From the NCBI GenBank assembly GCA_037349315.1, contig JBAIAC010000056.1, positions 720,501 to 784,500 of the forward strand: a stretch of DNA of 64,000 bases, in the 5' to 3' direction. The notes under the pieces were generated by a model. The model ran no database searches and had not been told where the DNA came from. It saw only the letters and a program-made list of their open reading frames with translations. This document shows positions 1-9,492 of the stretch, piece after piece (position 1 is the stretch's first letter; each line of letters opens with the position of its first letter). The stretch is from Chelydra serpentina. Taxonomy: Eukaryota > Chordata > Testudines > Chelydridae. Both the position numbers and the translations under genes were made by a program.

Positions 1-164
1 TGCCCCAGCAACAGCTGTGTGGGTGAAACCAGACCATCACTGCGCTCTCGAATGAACGCACACAGAAAAATGATAAAAGAGAAAAACACCCGAGCACTCC
101 TGGGCGCAGGGTCACTCCTACCCATTTTGGTGTCCTACGGGGGCACATAAGGTGTAAATCCAGC

Positions 165-306
165 CCTGTTTGTGTGTGACCTATCTGTTGTTGGCACCTC
201 CAAGTTGTCTACATCAATGTGTCACTGTTTCACATAATGCTTCAGTGTGTCCTTGAAGCGTGTCTTCTGGCCTCCTCGTGTGCAGTTTGCCCTCTTTCAG
301 GTTGCC
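165..306 (-). repeat. Possible LINE C-terminal fragment
   Basis: Read on the minus strand this stretch gives broken coding that resembles the conserved arginine-, lysine- and threonine-rich C-terminal end of vertebrate RTE/L2-type reverse transcriptase ORFs (a motif of the form RFKDTLK). It has no intact frame. The rest of 1-330 shows nothing I recognise. The family assignment is from memory of the motif and is weak. Confidence 0.25.
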
Positions 307-334
307 ATGCAGCAGCTGTTTTGGCATTCTGGTG

Positions 335-470
335 TCATAGAATCATAGAATCTCAGGGTTGGAAGGGACCTCAGGAGCTCATCTAGTTCAACCCCCTGCT
401 CAAAGCAGGACCAATCCCCAACTAAATCATCCCAGCCAGGGCTTTGTCAATCCTGACCTTAAAAACCGGG
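335..470 (-). repeat. CR1 LINE 3' end
   Basis: The sequence begins with tandem ATCATAGAATC-type units and continues through GGTTGGAAGGGACCT and the 'hundred-base' CR1 tail in reverse orientation. This is the standard 3' terminus of chelonian CR1 and of SINEs that share its tail. It is truncated at about 470, where a short GC-rich element begins. Confidence 0.75.
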
Positions 471-474
471 AGAG

Positions 475-621
475 CAGGGCCGCGGCCGGGCTGGCCGCCA
501 CCCCCCCTCCCCCCGGCATCCCGGCAGGAAGAGGGGATGGGTGTTTTTTTGTTTTTCCTGGGCCAACGCTTGGGTTTTTGTTTTCGTTTTGGCTTGGGGC
601 GGCAAAATAGAGCCGGCCCTG
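475..621. mobile_element. Short GC-rich hAT-like MITE
   Basis: The segment starts CAGGGCCG and ends CCGGCCCTG, so it has short terminal inverted repeats of the CAGGG/CCCTG type used by hAT elements. It sits exactly at the junction between a minus-strand CR1 tail and a plus-strand CR1 body. I could not see a convincing 8-bp target-site duplication, so the boundaries and family are tentative. Confidence 0.4.
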
Positions 622-1016
622 GGTATAGCTTGAATTTAGTAAGGCTTTTGATACTGTCTCGCATGACCTTCTCATAAACAAACTAGGAAAATACTACCTA
701 GTTGGAGCTACTATAAGGTGGGCGCATAACTGATTGGAAAACTGTTCCCAGAGAATAGTTATCAGTGGATCACAGTCAAGCTGGAAGGGCATATCAAGGG
801 GGATCCTGCAAGGATCAATTTGGGGTCTGGTTCTGTTCAATATCTTCATCAGTGATTTAGATAATGGCATAGAGAGTACACTTATAAAGTTTGTGGATGA
901 TAACAAATTGGGAGGGATTGAAAGTGCTTTGGAGGATAGGATTAAAATTCATATTGATCTGGACAAACTGAAGAAATGGTCTGAAGTAAATAAGATGAAA
1001 TTCAATAAGTACAAAT
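622..1016 (+). mobile_element. CR1 LINE reverse transcriptase fragment, 5' part
   Basis: The translation contains degenerate CR1 reverse transcriptase motifs: a 'SKAFDTVSH'-like stretch, then 'LQGSIWGLVLFNIFISDL', then 'KFVDDNKLGG', where the catalytic Y/F-A-D-D box has become FVDD. Coding is frameshifted and not functional. The copy resumes after a 1-kb DNA-transposon insertion at 2038, and together the two pieces form one interrupted CR1. Confidence 0.85.
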
Positions 1017-2037
1017 TACTCCTGGGGTAATTCTGCACCAAAAAAGTAAAAATTCTGCACCAAAATTTAAAAATTCTGCACACAATGTTTGAAAATTCTG
1101 CAAAATTCTGCATATTTTATTTGTCAAAATAACACAATATAATCATGCCAGTTTCAATTATTTTGGTAATTTATTTCAAAATATCTGTCAGTAAGTATGT
1201 CTGTAACAATACAGACCAAAAAAAGATTCTAGTAAATTTTTTTTTGACAAATGGATTCCTTTCTAGGCATGTTCATACAGAACTTTGTGTAATTCATTTA
1301 AGTTACAATACAGAACTGTATTTCCTGCAGCTGTGAGAAGCAGCGCAAAGGCTTGGGGTAGTCAAGGGTAACGAAGGACTTCAGGGAGAGAGAAGGAGCC
1401 TAGGAATGAACCTGGATGATGTTGGATGTGGGTGGGAAGTTTTTCTTCATGGGGGGTGGGATTGTTAGGGTGTTGTGAAGCCTCCTCCATGAAGATCCTG
1501 GATGACTCCAAGTCTCTCCCATTCAGTCAGGCACATCTGCCCCTGTCCCCACACCCCCTCATCCCCATAGGTGTCTGCAGCCCACCTCCCCACTCCCCAG
1601 GCTCAACGCTGTCACCCGACTAGCTCCTGAGCCCATGCTCCAGTCTGTCTCCCCCACAAGTCATTGCGAACCCCAGTGTGTGACCCCCCCAGCAGCCCTG
1701 TGTGCCCCACTCTGTCCTAAATGGGCTCCACGGGCAAGGTGCTGCTCATGGGGGAATTCTGCAGCACTGGGCATAGAATTTAGTATTTTCCCACATAAAA
1801 AGCATTTTGCCTAAGACGTGCTTCAGTTCTGCCCTTTTCCCACCAGAGGCTGCTGTGGCACTGGAACAGCCAGAATAAATGCAACTGGCTGTTCTGGCGC
1901 CACAGTGGCCTCTGGTGGGCAAAAGGTAGAACTGCAGCACTTCTTAGGCAAAATGTTTTTTATGTGGGAAAATACAAAATTATGCGAGACCCAGGAATTC
2001 TGCACATCTGCAGACGGGCAAAATTTCCCCAGGAGTA
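1017..2037. mobile_element. Non-autonomous DNA transposon nested in CR1
   Basis: Terminal inverted repeats TACTCCTGGGGTAATTCTGC at the left and a matching CCCCAGGAGTA end at the right bound about 1.02 kb. The CR1 coding on both sides rejoins cleanly when it is removed, with an imperfect short target duplication (ACAAAT / GCAAAG). The interior carries an internal inverted duplication around 1760-1970 (TTCTGCCCTTTTCCCACCAG and its counterpart). It has no transposase frame, so it must depend on another copy. A second end of the same family lies at 22.6-22.92 kb. Confidence 0.7.
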
Positions 2038-2800
2038 GCAAAGTGCTCCACTTAGGAAAGAACAATCAGTTGCACGCATAGAAAATGGGAAATGACTGCC
2101 TACGAAGGAGAACTACAGAAAAGGATTTGGGGGCCATACTGGATCACCAGCTAAATATGATTGAACAGTCGAACACTGTTGCAAAAAAAGCAAACATCAT
2201 TCTGGGATGTATCAGCAGGAGTGCTGTAAGCAAGGCACAAGAAGTAATTCTTCTGCTCTACTCTGCACTGATTAGGACTCAGTTGGAGTATTTTGTCCAG
2301 TTCTGGGTGCCACATTTCAGGAAAGATGTGGTCAAATTGGAGAAAGTCCAGAGAAGAGCAACAAAAATGATTAAAGGTCTAGAAAACATGACCTATGAGG
2401 AAAGATTGAAAAAATTGGGTTTGTTTAGTCTGGAGAAAAGAAGACGGAGAGGGGACATGATAACAGTTTTCAAGTACATAAAAGGCTGTTACAAGGAGGA
2501 GGGTGAAAATTGTTCTCTTTAATCTTCGAGGGCAGGACAAGAAGCAATGGGCAGCAGGGGGGGGGGGGGTTAGGTTGGACATTAAGAAAAACTTCCTAAC
2601 TCTCAGGGTGGTTAAGCACTGGAATAAATTGCCTAGGGAGGTAATGAAATCTCCAACACTGGAGGTTTTTAAGAACAAGTTAGACAAACACTTGTCAGGA
2701 ATGGTCTAGTTATTACATTGGCCAGGCTGAATGCAGGGGACTGGACCAGATGACCTATTGAGGTCTCTTCCAGCCCAACACTTTTATGATTCTATGATTA
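2038..2800 (+). mobile_element. CR1 LINE, 3' part of the interrupted copy
   Basis: Continues the CR1 of 622-1016. The frame at 2085-2522 reads the typical CR1 C-terminal region ([48 protein letters not shown]). It is followed by the 'VKHWNKLPREV' segment after a frameshift around a run of G at 2560-2570. The tail ends with the octamer-like ATTCTATGATT. Dead copy. Confidence 0.9.
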
Positions 2801-2933
2801 AGAGAAAGGCTTATCTGTGTAGGAAACAGAGCTTTCTTGGAGGCCAGCCCAAGCCTGGAGAATGAAGACCCACAGGAACCCCACAACCTTCTGCTCAAAG
2901 TGCAAGGCACAAAGTGCATTTCTATGACCTTGT

Positions 2934-3162
2934 GTGATGGGTGCACTCACCCTGCACTGGACAGGGAAGGGTTAACTCCTCATTGTGGGCTAAAGAAACC
3001 ATGTCCCCACATCCCTACTGGGCATGCTCCAAGTGCAGCACTAGTATAAAAGGGAGCAGCTCAGTCTGGGCTGATCGCTGAGGAGGAAGGATACACCTCT
3101 CAGGCTCCAGTCTGGGAGCAGCTGGAGCCACTGACCGTGGAAGCCAGAGGTGCCAAGACCCA
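2934..3162 (+). repeat. LTR-like repeat with TATA box, 5' piece
   Basis: Begins TGTGATGGGTGCAC and contains a TATA-like AGTATAAAAGGGAGC at about 3040, which looks like an LTR promoter. It is interrupted by a Penelope hairpin at 3163 and seems to resume near 3355. The family is not identified. The reading as an LTR rests on the TG start and the TATA box. Confidence 0.4.
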
Positions 3163-3350
3163 GACAGAGAGTTCTGTGGCACCTTATAGACTAACAGACG
3201 TATTGGAGCATAAGCTTTCATGGGTGAATACCCACTTCTTCAGATGCATCCATGAAAGCTTATGCTCCAATACGTCTGTTAGTCTATAAGGTGCCACAGA
3301 ACTCTCTGTCGCTTCTACAGATCCAGACTAACACGGCTACCCCTCTGATC
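3163..3350. mobile_element. Penelope-like element terminal hairpin
   Basis: Two 61-bp arms (3163-3223 and 3250-3310) are perfect reverse complements around a 26-bp loop. The sequence after the second arm (TCCAGACTAACACGGCTACC) and the 'CACCTTATAGACTAACAGA' core match the end of the Penelope-like copy at 18.1 kb and the fragment at 41.7 kb. Penelope elements often carry inverted terminal copies, and a severely 5'-truncated copy in that layout explains this. It splits an LTR-like repeat. Confidence 0.7.
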
Positions 3351-3650
3351 CTTAAGACCCAGACAGATGCCTGGATACCTACGAACGCCCAAGTGGGATC
3401 AGAGTCACTATGAACTGCATGCTCCGAGAAGCCCAGAAACCTGAACAATGCCCTGAATACTGCTCCGAGAGACATTGAAGGAAGTGGCCAAGGTGGGACT
3501 AGCTGTAGTCCTGTGGGAAGTCGGCATGTTTCAGTTGGAGCTCCACTGACTAAGTGGTGGAACTTGCACCATTATTAGGGCCCTAGGCTGGGACCTGGTG
3601 GAGCAGGGTGGGCCTGGGTCCCCCTACCCTGGTACCCCCCCTCCAGATGG
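3351..3650 (+). repeat. LTR-like or internal retroelement sequence
   Basis: This segment resumes the sequence interrupted at 3162 (CCAAGACCCAGACAGA is repeated on both sides of the hairpin). It has no coding I can recognise. A C-rich stretch with GGTACCCCCCC follows at 3620-3650 before a tandem array begins. Confidence 0.3.
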
Positions 3651-4020
3651 TTGCCCATGGGCTCTAGCTGCTAGGCCTTACTGCCCCATGGGTAAGAGCA
3701 ACCATATTGGCTCTGGCCACAAGGCCTTACCGTTCTATGGGTAAGGACAACCCTACTGACTCTGGGCACAAGGTCTTATTGCCCTGCAAGTGAGGGAACC
3801 CCTCTGACTCTGGCCATTAGGTGGCACAGGCCTGAGAGGCATGGCGGTCCTATTGACTCTGGCCATTGAAAGAGAGGGCATCCCTATCGACCCTTACCAT
3901 CAGCTCTTCTAGCCCTGAAGACAAGGGCAGCCAAATTCACTCTGACCATTAGGCCATACTGCCCCAGAGGCAAAGACAATTATGTTGACACTAGCCATTT
4001 GCCTTACCCCCATGAGGTAG
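3650..4020. repeat. Diverged ~60-bp tandem repeat
   Basis: About six diverged units recur, each built around ACTCTGGCCATTAGG or ACTCTGGCCACAAGG followed by a CTTACTGCCC-like stretch and a GGTAAG-like purine stretch. The period is close to 55-65 bp. Probably a variable-number array inside the flanking LTR retroelement. No protein frame runs through it. Confidence 0.55.
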
Positions 4021-4046
4021 AGGGCAGGATATGGAGAAGGACTTAC

Positions 4047-4308
4047 CATGGTGAGCCCCTGTTTGTTCTGCAGCCGAGTTAGTGTAATCCCATACACCTG
4101 AATGGACACCAGCTTGGCCATGGAGATGTTCCCACTGCCCCAGGATTCTTTCTCTATGCTGATAGTGAATGGTGTAAAGTCACTGGCATCGGTGCAGGTC
4201 TTGGCCAGGATGTAGGTGCAGGTGCCTTGGAAGTCAAAGGAGACTCCGTCGAAAGAGAGGTAGTGGGGATGGCCAGAAGCAGAACAGGTCGCAGATCCAA
4301 ATGGGTGA
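4047..4308 (-). CDS. Isolated von Willebrand factor D exon, minus strand
   Basis: On the minus strand an acceptor (CCTCTACAG) precedes 87 uninterrupted codons that end at a consensus donor (GTAAGT, at 4046). The peptide is the N-terminal half of a VWD domain: CSASGHPHYLSFDG, then FDFQGTCTYILAKTC, then a TISIEKESWGSG stretch and VYGITLTRLQ. The GDPH autocleavage tetrapeptide found in many family members is GHPH here. The family is FCGBP, zonadhesin or alpha-tectorin-like. The exon starts just before HPFGSATC, a different position from the exons of the plus-strand gene at 31.7-51.9 kb, so it comes from another gene or another module. No partner exon is visible on the minus strand in this window. 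It may be a transposed fragment. Confidence 0.65.
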
Positions 4309-4572
4309 CTGTAGAGGATTTCAGCCAGAGTTCGTCCCTCTCCGGGGCGGCGGGGAATCACACCGCCTTGCTGTCCATCTGGTTAGGTCTGGGGAACTAG
4401 ACTGGCTGTGGGGTCTCACGCCGTGGCAGCGGTAGAGGCAAAACAACAGTTACCTCCGCCGGGTTGGCAGGCAGTAGCGAGTCCCACGCTCCGGCCCTTG
4501 AACAGGGACGGGGCAAACCGTTAAACAATAAGCCCAGGCCGTCTTAGGGCGGGTGGCAAAGAGTCCCCTCAG

Positions 4573-4768
4573 GAAGTACAATTTCATGGGAACCTGCATC
4601 TACCTGCTGGCTGGGGTCTGCTCTGAGGACCCCACGCTCACCCCGTTCGACATCAAGGTGGGAAATAACAACCGCGGCAGCAAGGCCGTGTCCTACACCA
4701 ATGCGGTGACCTTGGAGATCTACGGCTGAAACATCACTGTCAGCCAGTAATATCCCCGCATGATCAAG
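4573..4768 (+). pseudogene. Pseudogene of FCGBP-like gene: VWD N-half exon remnant
   Basis: This corresponds to the 3' part of the exon at 39314-39912 of the intact gene, from the GTCIY motif to the donor. The same motif order is seen ([20 protein letters not shown], then [12 protein letters not shown], then LEIYG), and it ends at the same GTAGGG donor. Two in-frame stops interrupt it: TGA at about 4727 and TAA at about 4748. The TIL part and the GDPH site at the 5' side are missing and unrelated sequence takes their place. Part of the decayed duplicate at 4.6-21.0 kb. Confidence 0.85.
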
Positions 4769-5322
4769 GTAGGGACGGAGAGCCTCAGGACTACTCGGGG
4801 AGCTATGAGCAGGAGCTCTTGCCGTTGATATGTTGCCCCTAATTTCTCTCCCCCTTGCAGAAACGAGACCTGCATCCATTGTACACTGAGCTGGTGGTTG
4901 GTGTATGGGGAGTAACTGAGTTCCTCATTGTGAATATATATGGCAAGATTTTCTCCTCCCAATCAGTGCAGTTGTGCCATTGTAACTGCTGTGCATTCAG
5001 TTGACTCACTCATTTAGCTGGGGATCTGGCCTCATTAACTTCAATGGAGTTACAGCAAATATACAGCACTTGGGGCTCTGTCTCCATTTACTCCAGTGGA
5101 GTTATGTGTGATTGACACCACCTGGGGAGCTAGCCCTGTTAACTAAAATCCCTAAAGCTTCCTCCACTAAGATATTTGACCCTGAATTCTGTTGCGCTAA
5201 GACCCTTTACACTGCTCTGACAGTGTAGAGTTGGAGTAAATTGCATTTACACTGTCGAGGGGTGTGAAAGAATCTTAGTATAACTGAGTTTTCTGACCTT
5301 AACCATCCCTGACACATATGCT
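4769..5322. other. Pseudogene intron, no recognised element
   Basis: Intronic sequence between two degraded exons. It includes degenerate 'AATGGAGTTACAGC' and 'CTCCAGTGGAGTTATG' phrases of the kind left by very old repeats. I see nothing coding. Confidence 0.4.
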
Positions 5323-5361
5323 CCAGATGGACAGGATCTTTGTGGACCTATACTTCTACGC
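5323..5361 (+). pseudogene. Possible second relic of the VWD C-half exon start
   Basis: A CTCCAG acceptor-like string is followed by ATGGACAGGATCTTTGTGGA, then CCTATACTTCTACG. This closely resembles the first codons of the exon at 5711 (VDGVFMDLPFY) about 380 bases downstream. The similarity stops where a SINE tail is inserted. It could be a small duplication relic; the match is short. Confidence 0.4.
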
Positions 5362-5441
5362 TGGTCCTGCTTTGAGCAGGGGGTTGGACTAGATGACCTC
5401 CTGAGGTCCCTTCCAACCCTGAGATTCTATGATTCTATGAT
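5362..5441 (+). repeat. Chelonian SINE/CR1 tail
   Basis: Starts GTCCTGCTTTGAGCAGGGGG and ends in TTCTATGATTCTATGA, the shared 3' tail of the turtle SINE and CR1. Flanking TACGCTG copies on both sides look like a target-site duplication, so this is an insertion of a short truncated copy. Confidence 0.8.
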
Positions 5442-5710
5442 ACGCTGATCTCAGCACTAGACTCCCCTCTCCTCCCAGAACTAGGAGCATAACCCAGGAG
5501 TCCGGACTCCAAGCCCCCCTACTCTAACCTATTCCACTGCCCTTGCAGAGCCACAAATAGAACACAGGAGTCCTCCTCTTCTACCCCTATAGACACCATT
5601 ACTGTCTCAGAGCTGGTGATAGAATCCACAAATCCTGCATCCTCATCCTCTGCCCGCTCCTGGCGGTGTTCATTTAAAATTAAGCCCCAGCCCTGTCATA
5701 TCTGTTCCAG
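5442..5710. repeat. Old MIR-like repeat remnant in intron
   Basis: Contains 'AACCCAGGAGTCCGGACTCC' and 'ACACAGGAGTCCTCC' phrases typical of a degenerate tRNA-derived SINE (MIR or CORE-SINE-like) on the minus strand. Similar remnants recur near 6.85, 16.7, 46.6, 51.2 and 55.7 kb. Confidence 0.4.
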
Positions 5711-6276
5711 GTGGACGGAGTCTTCATGGACCTGCCGTTCTACCATGAGGAGAAGCTACAGGCCTATGTCAGTGGAGCCCCCGTCCTCATGAAGACTGCC
5801 TTTGACCTCAGGGTGACCTTCGATGGGAGCAGCCTGGTCCAGGTCACCATGCCCAACACCTACGCCAACTCCCTCTGTGGTCTGTGCGGTGACAACAACC
5901 AAAGTGCCAGTGACGACCTGACCATGAGGAATGAGAGACAGGCATCCAATACTGTCTAATTCGCAGAGAGCTAGAAGGTGCGGGGAGGTCCCTGGGTGCT
6001 TACCCGGTTGCACCAAGAACTGCCCAGTCTGCAGTGAGGCTCAGAGACAACCCTACAAGGGAAATCGTTACTGCGCGGTCATCACCAGAGAGGACGGGGC
6101 GTTCAGAGAGTCCCACGGAGCAATTGACCCAGCCCCCTTCTTCGAAGACTGCGTCTTTGACACCTGCCAGTACAAAGGTCACCGTGATGCTCTCTGCAGC
6201 GCGATCAGTGCCTATATGATGGCCTGCCAGGCTGGGGACATCCAGACAGGGCAGTGGAGATTGGCCTCATTCTGCA
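5711..6276 (+). pseudogene. Pseudogene of FCGBP-like gene: VWD C-half and C8 exon
   Basis: The counterpart of the intact exon at 44203-44767. It keeps the acceptor (TTCCAG) and the donor (GTGAGT) but is 566 bases long against 565, so a net one-base insertion shifts the frame. The first frame reads VDGVFMDLPFYHEEK to LCGLCGDNNQSASDDLTM and stops at TAA 5957-5959, with another TAG at 5972-5974. The C8 part then continues in a different frame (CTKNCPVCSEAQRQPYKG, FFEDCVFDTCQYKGHRD, SAISAYMMACQ). VWD C-half and C8 cysteines are otherwise well preserved. No functional product is expected. Confidence 0.9.
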
Positions 6277-7041
6277 GTGAGTGTTGCTAATTGAATCTAA
6301 TTTATGAATTGGTTATTGTGCATGTGCAGCGCCCTCCACAGGGTGGGTTCAGAACAGCTCAGCCATGTGTCAAGGGCCCTATAGAGTTATCATCTTGCAG
6401 TAGTTTTCCTCCAATGTCACTGACAGTAAGGGCCACGTCCTCGGCTCTGCTTTAACTTTATGCTGTAGTAACGTAATCCTGTCCCCTTGCCAGCACCTTT
6501 CTCCCAGAGGCTTGGAAACACTTTGCAAACACAATTCATCCTTCCCATCAGAGTTCAGGAAAACGGAGGCAGAGAGAACTAAAGTGGTTTGCTCAAAGTC
6601 ACATGAGAAGCCAGTAGCAGAACCCAGCAGTACTGACGTCCAGTCCTCCATCACTAAACAATACACAGCAGCCCACTGCCAGAATTTGGGACTCAACTTG
6701 GAACATGTCCTTTTGTCTGCAGCTGTTACCACTAGACAAAATGCCCCTCCCTCCAAGTGTCAGAAAGAAAACCCGGAAATCCTGGCTCCAAGTCAGCACT
6801 GCTTTAACCCTCTAGACCTGACCACCCTTTCACATCTGGGATACAACCCAGGAGTCCTGACTCCCAGCCCCCCAACTCCCATTCCAGAACAAGGAATAGA
6901 GCCCAGGAATCCTGGCTCCCAACCCCCCAGAACAATCCTATTGTAAGTGATATGAATAGAGAGAGATTTCTTGCCACTTACCTGCACATTTCTTCTTTCT
7001 CTCACCCCGATCTTCACGTTCCCTCTGATCTTCTCCTGCAG
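6277..7041. repeat. Pseudogene intron with old repeats
   Basis: Contains MIR-like remnants: a 'CTTTGCAAACACAATTCATCC' / 'GGAGGCAGAGAGAACTAAAG' stretch near 6510-6600, and repeated 'AACCCAGGAGTCCTGACTCC' at 6838-6930 on the minus strand. No exon of the duplicate is seen here. Confidence 0.4.
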
Positions 7042-7557
7042 GCCCCACCTGCCCCCATAACTCCCACTACGAGCTCTGTGGGAGCGGCTGCCCTGCCACC
7101 TGCCACGGGCTCTCGGCGCCGGACGGCTGCGACGCTCCCTGTGCCGAAGGGTGTTTCTGCGACGCCGGGTTCCTCCTGAGCGGAGACCGGTGCGTCCCCG
7201 TCGCGCAGTGCGGCTGTGTGCACCAGGGCAGGTACTACAGGAAGGGAGAGGAGTTCTACGCCAGCGCATCCTGCCAGGAACGGTGCCGGTGCCAAGACAA
7301 CGGGGTTGTTGAGTGCCAGGAGGCCTCCTGTGGTGCCAACGAGCAGTGCAGGGTGGAGAACGGAGTCTTGGGTTGCCACGCCACGGGCTGCGGCAAATGT
7401 GTAGTGTCTGGTGATTGTCACTATCTGACCTTTGACGGACGGGCCTTTGTTTTTCAGGGCACTTGCACTTACAGCTTAGCCAGAGTCTGCAGCAGTGACG
7501 TTGGGCTGGCAAACTTCTCCGTGGTGGTAGAAAATGAGAGCTACGGTAGTGGTGGCA
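7042..7557 (+). pseudogene. Pseudogene of FCGBP-like gene: TIL and VWD N-half exon, 3' truncated
   Basis: Matches the intact exon at 46753-47348. The acceptor (TCCTGCAG) and the open frame are retained: a TIL domain from CPHNSHYELCGSGCPATC through [10 protein letters not shown], a cysteine-rich linker, and a VWD start CVVSGDCHYLTFDG. The cleavage tetrapeptide GDPH is changed to GDCH. The frame stays open to ENESYGSGG, where the last ~80 bases and the donor are replaced by unrelated sequence and a CR1 tail. This is the best preserved internal exon of the duplicate, roughly four in five residues matching by eye. Confidence 0.9.
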
Positions 7558-7615
7558 TAGGTGCCGACTTTTGTCGTGCCCCCAGCCCCACCCACGTCCA
7601 CCCCCTTTTTTCTTT

Positions 7616-8118
7616 TTTTAGAAAAGAGACGGTTAAGGGGGGATGTGATAGAGATCTATATAATCCTGAGTGGTGTGGAGAAAGTGACTAGGGAAATGTT
7701 GTTTACCCCTTCACGTAACAAGGACCAGGGGTCACCTGATTAAATCAATAGACAGCAGGTTTAAAACAAACAAAAGGAAGCACTTCACACAACACACAGT
7801 CAACCTGTGGAAGTCATTGCTAGGGGATGTTGTGAAGGTCAAAACTATTACTGGATTCAAAAAGGGATTAGATAAATTAATGAAGGATAGGGCCATTTGT
7901 GGCTATTAGCCAAGATTGTCAGGGTCCTAACCCCATGCTCCAGGTGTCCCTAAACCTCTGACTGCCAGAAGCTGGGAGTGGATGACAGGGAATGGATCAC
8001 ATACTAATTGTCCTGTTCTGTTCATTCTCTCTCAAGCATCTGGCACTGCTCACTTCCAGAGACAGGATATTGGACTAGATGGACATTGGTCTGACCCACT
8101 ATGGCCATTCTGATTTTC
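7616..8118 (+). mobile_element. CR1 LINE 3' end, truncates pseudogene exon
   Basis: A CR1 terminal region of the subfamily with GAAAAGAGACGGTTAAGGGG, then 'GTGACTAGGGAAATG', 'TTCAAAAAGGGATTAGATAA' and a tail ending in ATTGGACTAGATGGACATTG. It shares its plan with copies at 26.4 and 59.0 kb and the inverted copy at 36.5 kb. It lies directly after the broken VWD exon and may have caused or followed its truncation. Confidence 0.85.
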
Positions 8119-9296
8119 TCACCTGGAGTTCAGTGGTTCTTTCAGCCTAGGCTGGCTGGCCTAACCGGGGGGTTGGAGTGAAGATGGGGTTGGACCCCGG
8201 GTGCTGTTTACAATCAGGCTGGTAACAGCTACTTTGCCATGAGGACACAGGCTAAATCACTGATAGCCCTCCTGTGCCCAGAAGGACAGAAATCTTCTCT
8301 CACAATTCACTGGGGAAGAATTCCCATGTGATGGAGTCACAGGGGCTGGTCCATGCACCAGCCTGTAACTAGTCCCTCGGGGCGACTCCTTTTGTGTGCC
8401 AGGCCCCAAGGACCAACACAGGGCCAGGGCCAGGCCCATGAGTCCGCAACTGACTCTTTGGTCACCAGTGATCCCTTGTCTCTCCATGGTTCCCTGCAGC
8501 AAGTCCAGCAAAGCTGGATTCCTGTAGGACATTTCTTCCTACCTCTTCAGGGTTCAAAGCCCTCAGTGAGTATTTGCAGCTACACCAGGCGGCCTTTTCA
8601 AGGTAACAGGTTGTTAGTCCCCTGGCTACAGCATCTGAAAGGCCTTGGGTTAGCCCAGAGAAGCAAAGGTCACGGCAGAATTCAGACTGGGCTCCCTGGA
8701 GCCATGCTGCTGGAGGAACCATGTCACTTCCTCTCTTTGTCTCTGTCCCTTTGTCTCCATCCCAGGAGAGAGCCCCTGTGAGCTAAGCTCTTCACCCAGC
8801 CACCTGGCACCTTTCCCCTTCATTCTCCAGCTCAGGGCCTTTGCTCTGCTTCTTTGCAGCTAAATTCCTGTCTCTTGGTAGTTGGTCAGTGCAGGTGAAT
8901 GTCCCGGCCTTTGGAGTTTCCATTGTGTCTTCCAGGCCCTCCATTCACATGCCTAGACTTTATTCCATTTGTTAATGACTCCGGCCTCCAACCAGGTGCT
9001 ACATGAGACCCACTCCTCACCCCTTCCCCTTACACTCAGTGCACAGCAGTACAAAGCATCGAGGGAAACCAAAATTCCCACATTTGCCACACCTAGAGCT
9101 GCTCATCTTATTGCAGCACACAGCACCATGGGATATGCCCCCAGAGGTCTCAGCGGCACACACGGTGAAGCTCAGCACCACGGGGGACAGCATAATTTTA
9201 CTAGGGTTTTGCAGTGTGGCTGCTCACACCTGGTCTAGGCTACCCCAGAGAAAGAAAGATCTCCCAAGATAACTCTGCAGTAAAGACATAGCTTTT
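8119..9296. other. No gene recognised
   Basis: Sequence of mixed composition with no recognisable exon of the duplicate, although two exons (counterparts of 47511-48081 and 48599-48798) would be expected in this interval by gene order. The open frames here are short and resemble no family I know. Confidence 0.4.
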
Positions 9297-9420
9297 GGGG
9301 CAAGGACTGTCTCTCACTATTTATATGTACAGCACCCAGCGCAATGGGACCATGGTCTCAATTGGGACAGGAAGAATCACTCACTATTTATATGTACAGC
9401 ACCCAGTGCAATGGGACCCT
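9297..9420 (+). repeat. Duplicated old repeat (TATTTATATGTACAGCACCC)
   Basis: The phrase CACTATTTATATGTACAGCACCCAG followed by GCAATGGGACC occurs twice, about 66 bases apart. Related forms appear near 21.13 and 49.19 kb (TGTACAG...CACAATG), suggesting an ancient interspersed repeat, here locally duplicated. Confidence 0.5.
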
Positions 9421-9492
9421 GACCTCGGCAGGCTACTGTAATTTAAATAATCAAGGGAGCTTTGAGTTGATCCCATCTTGGGACTTTTCTCA

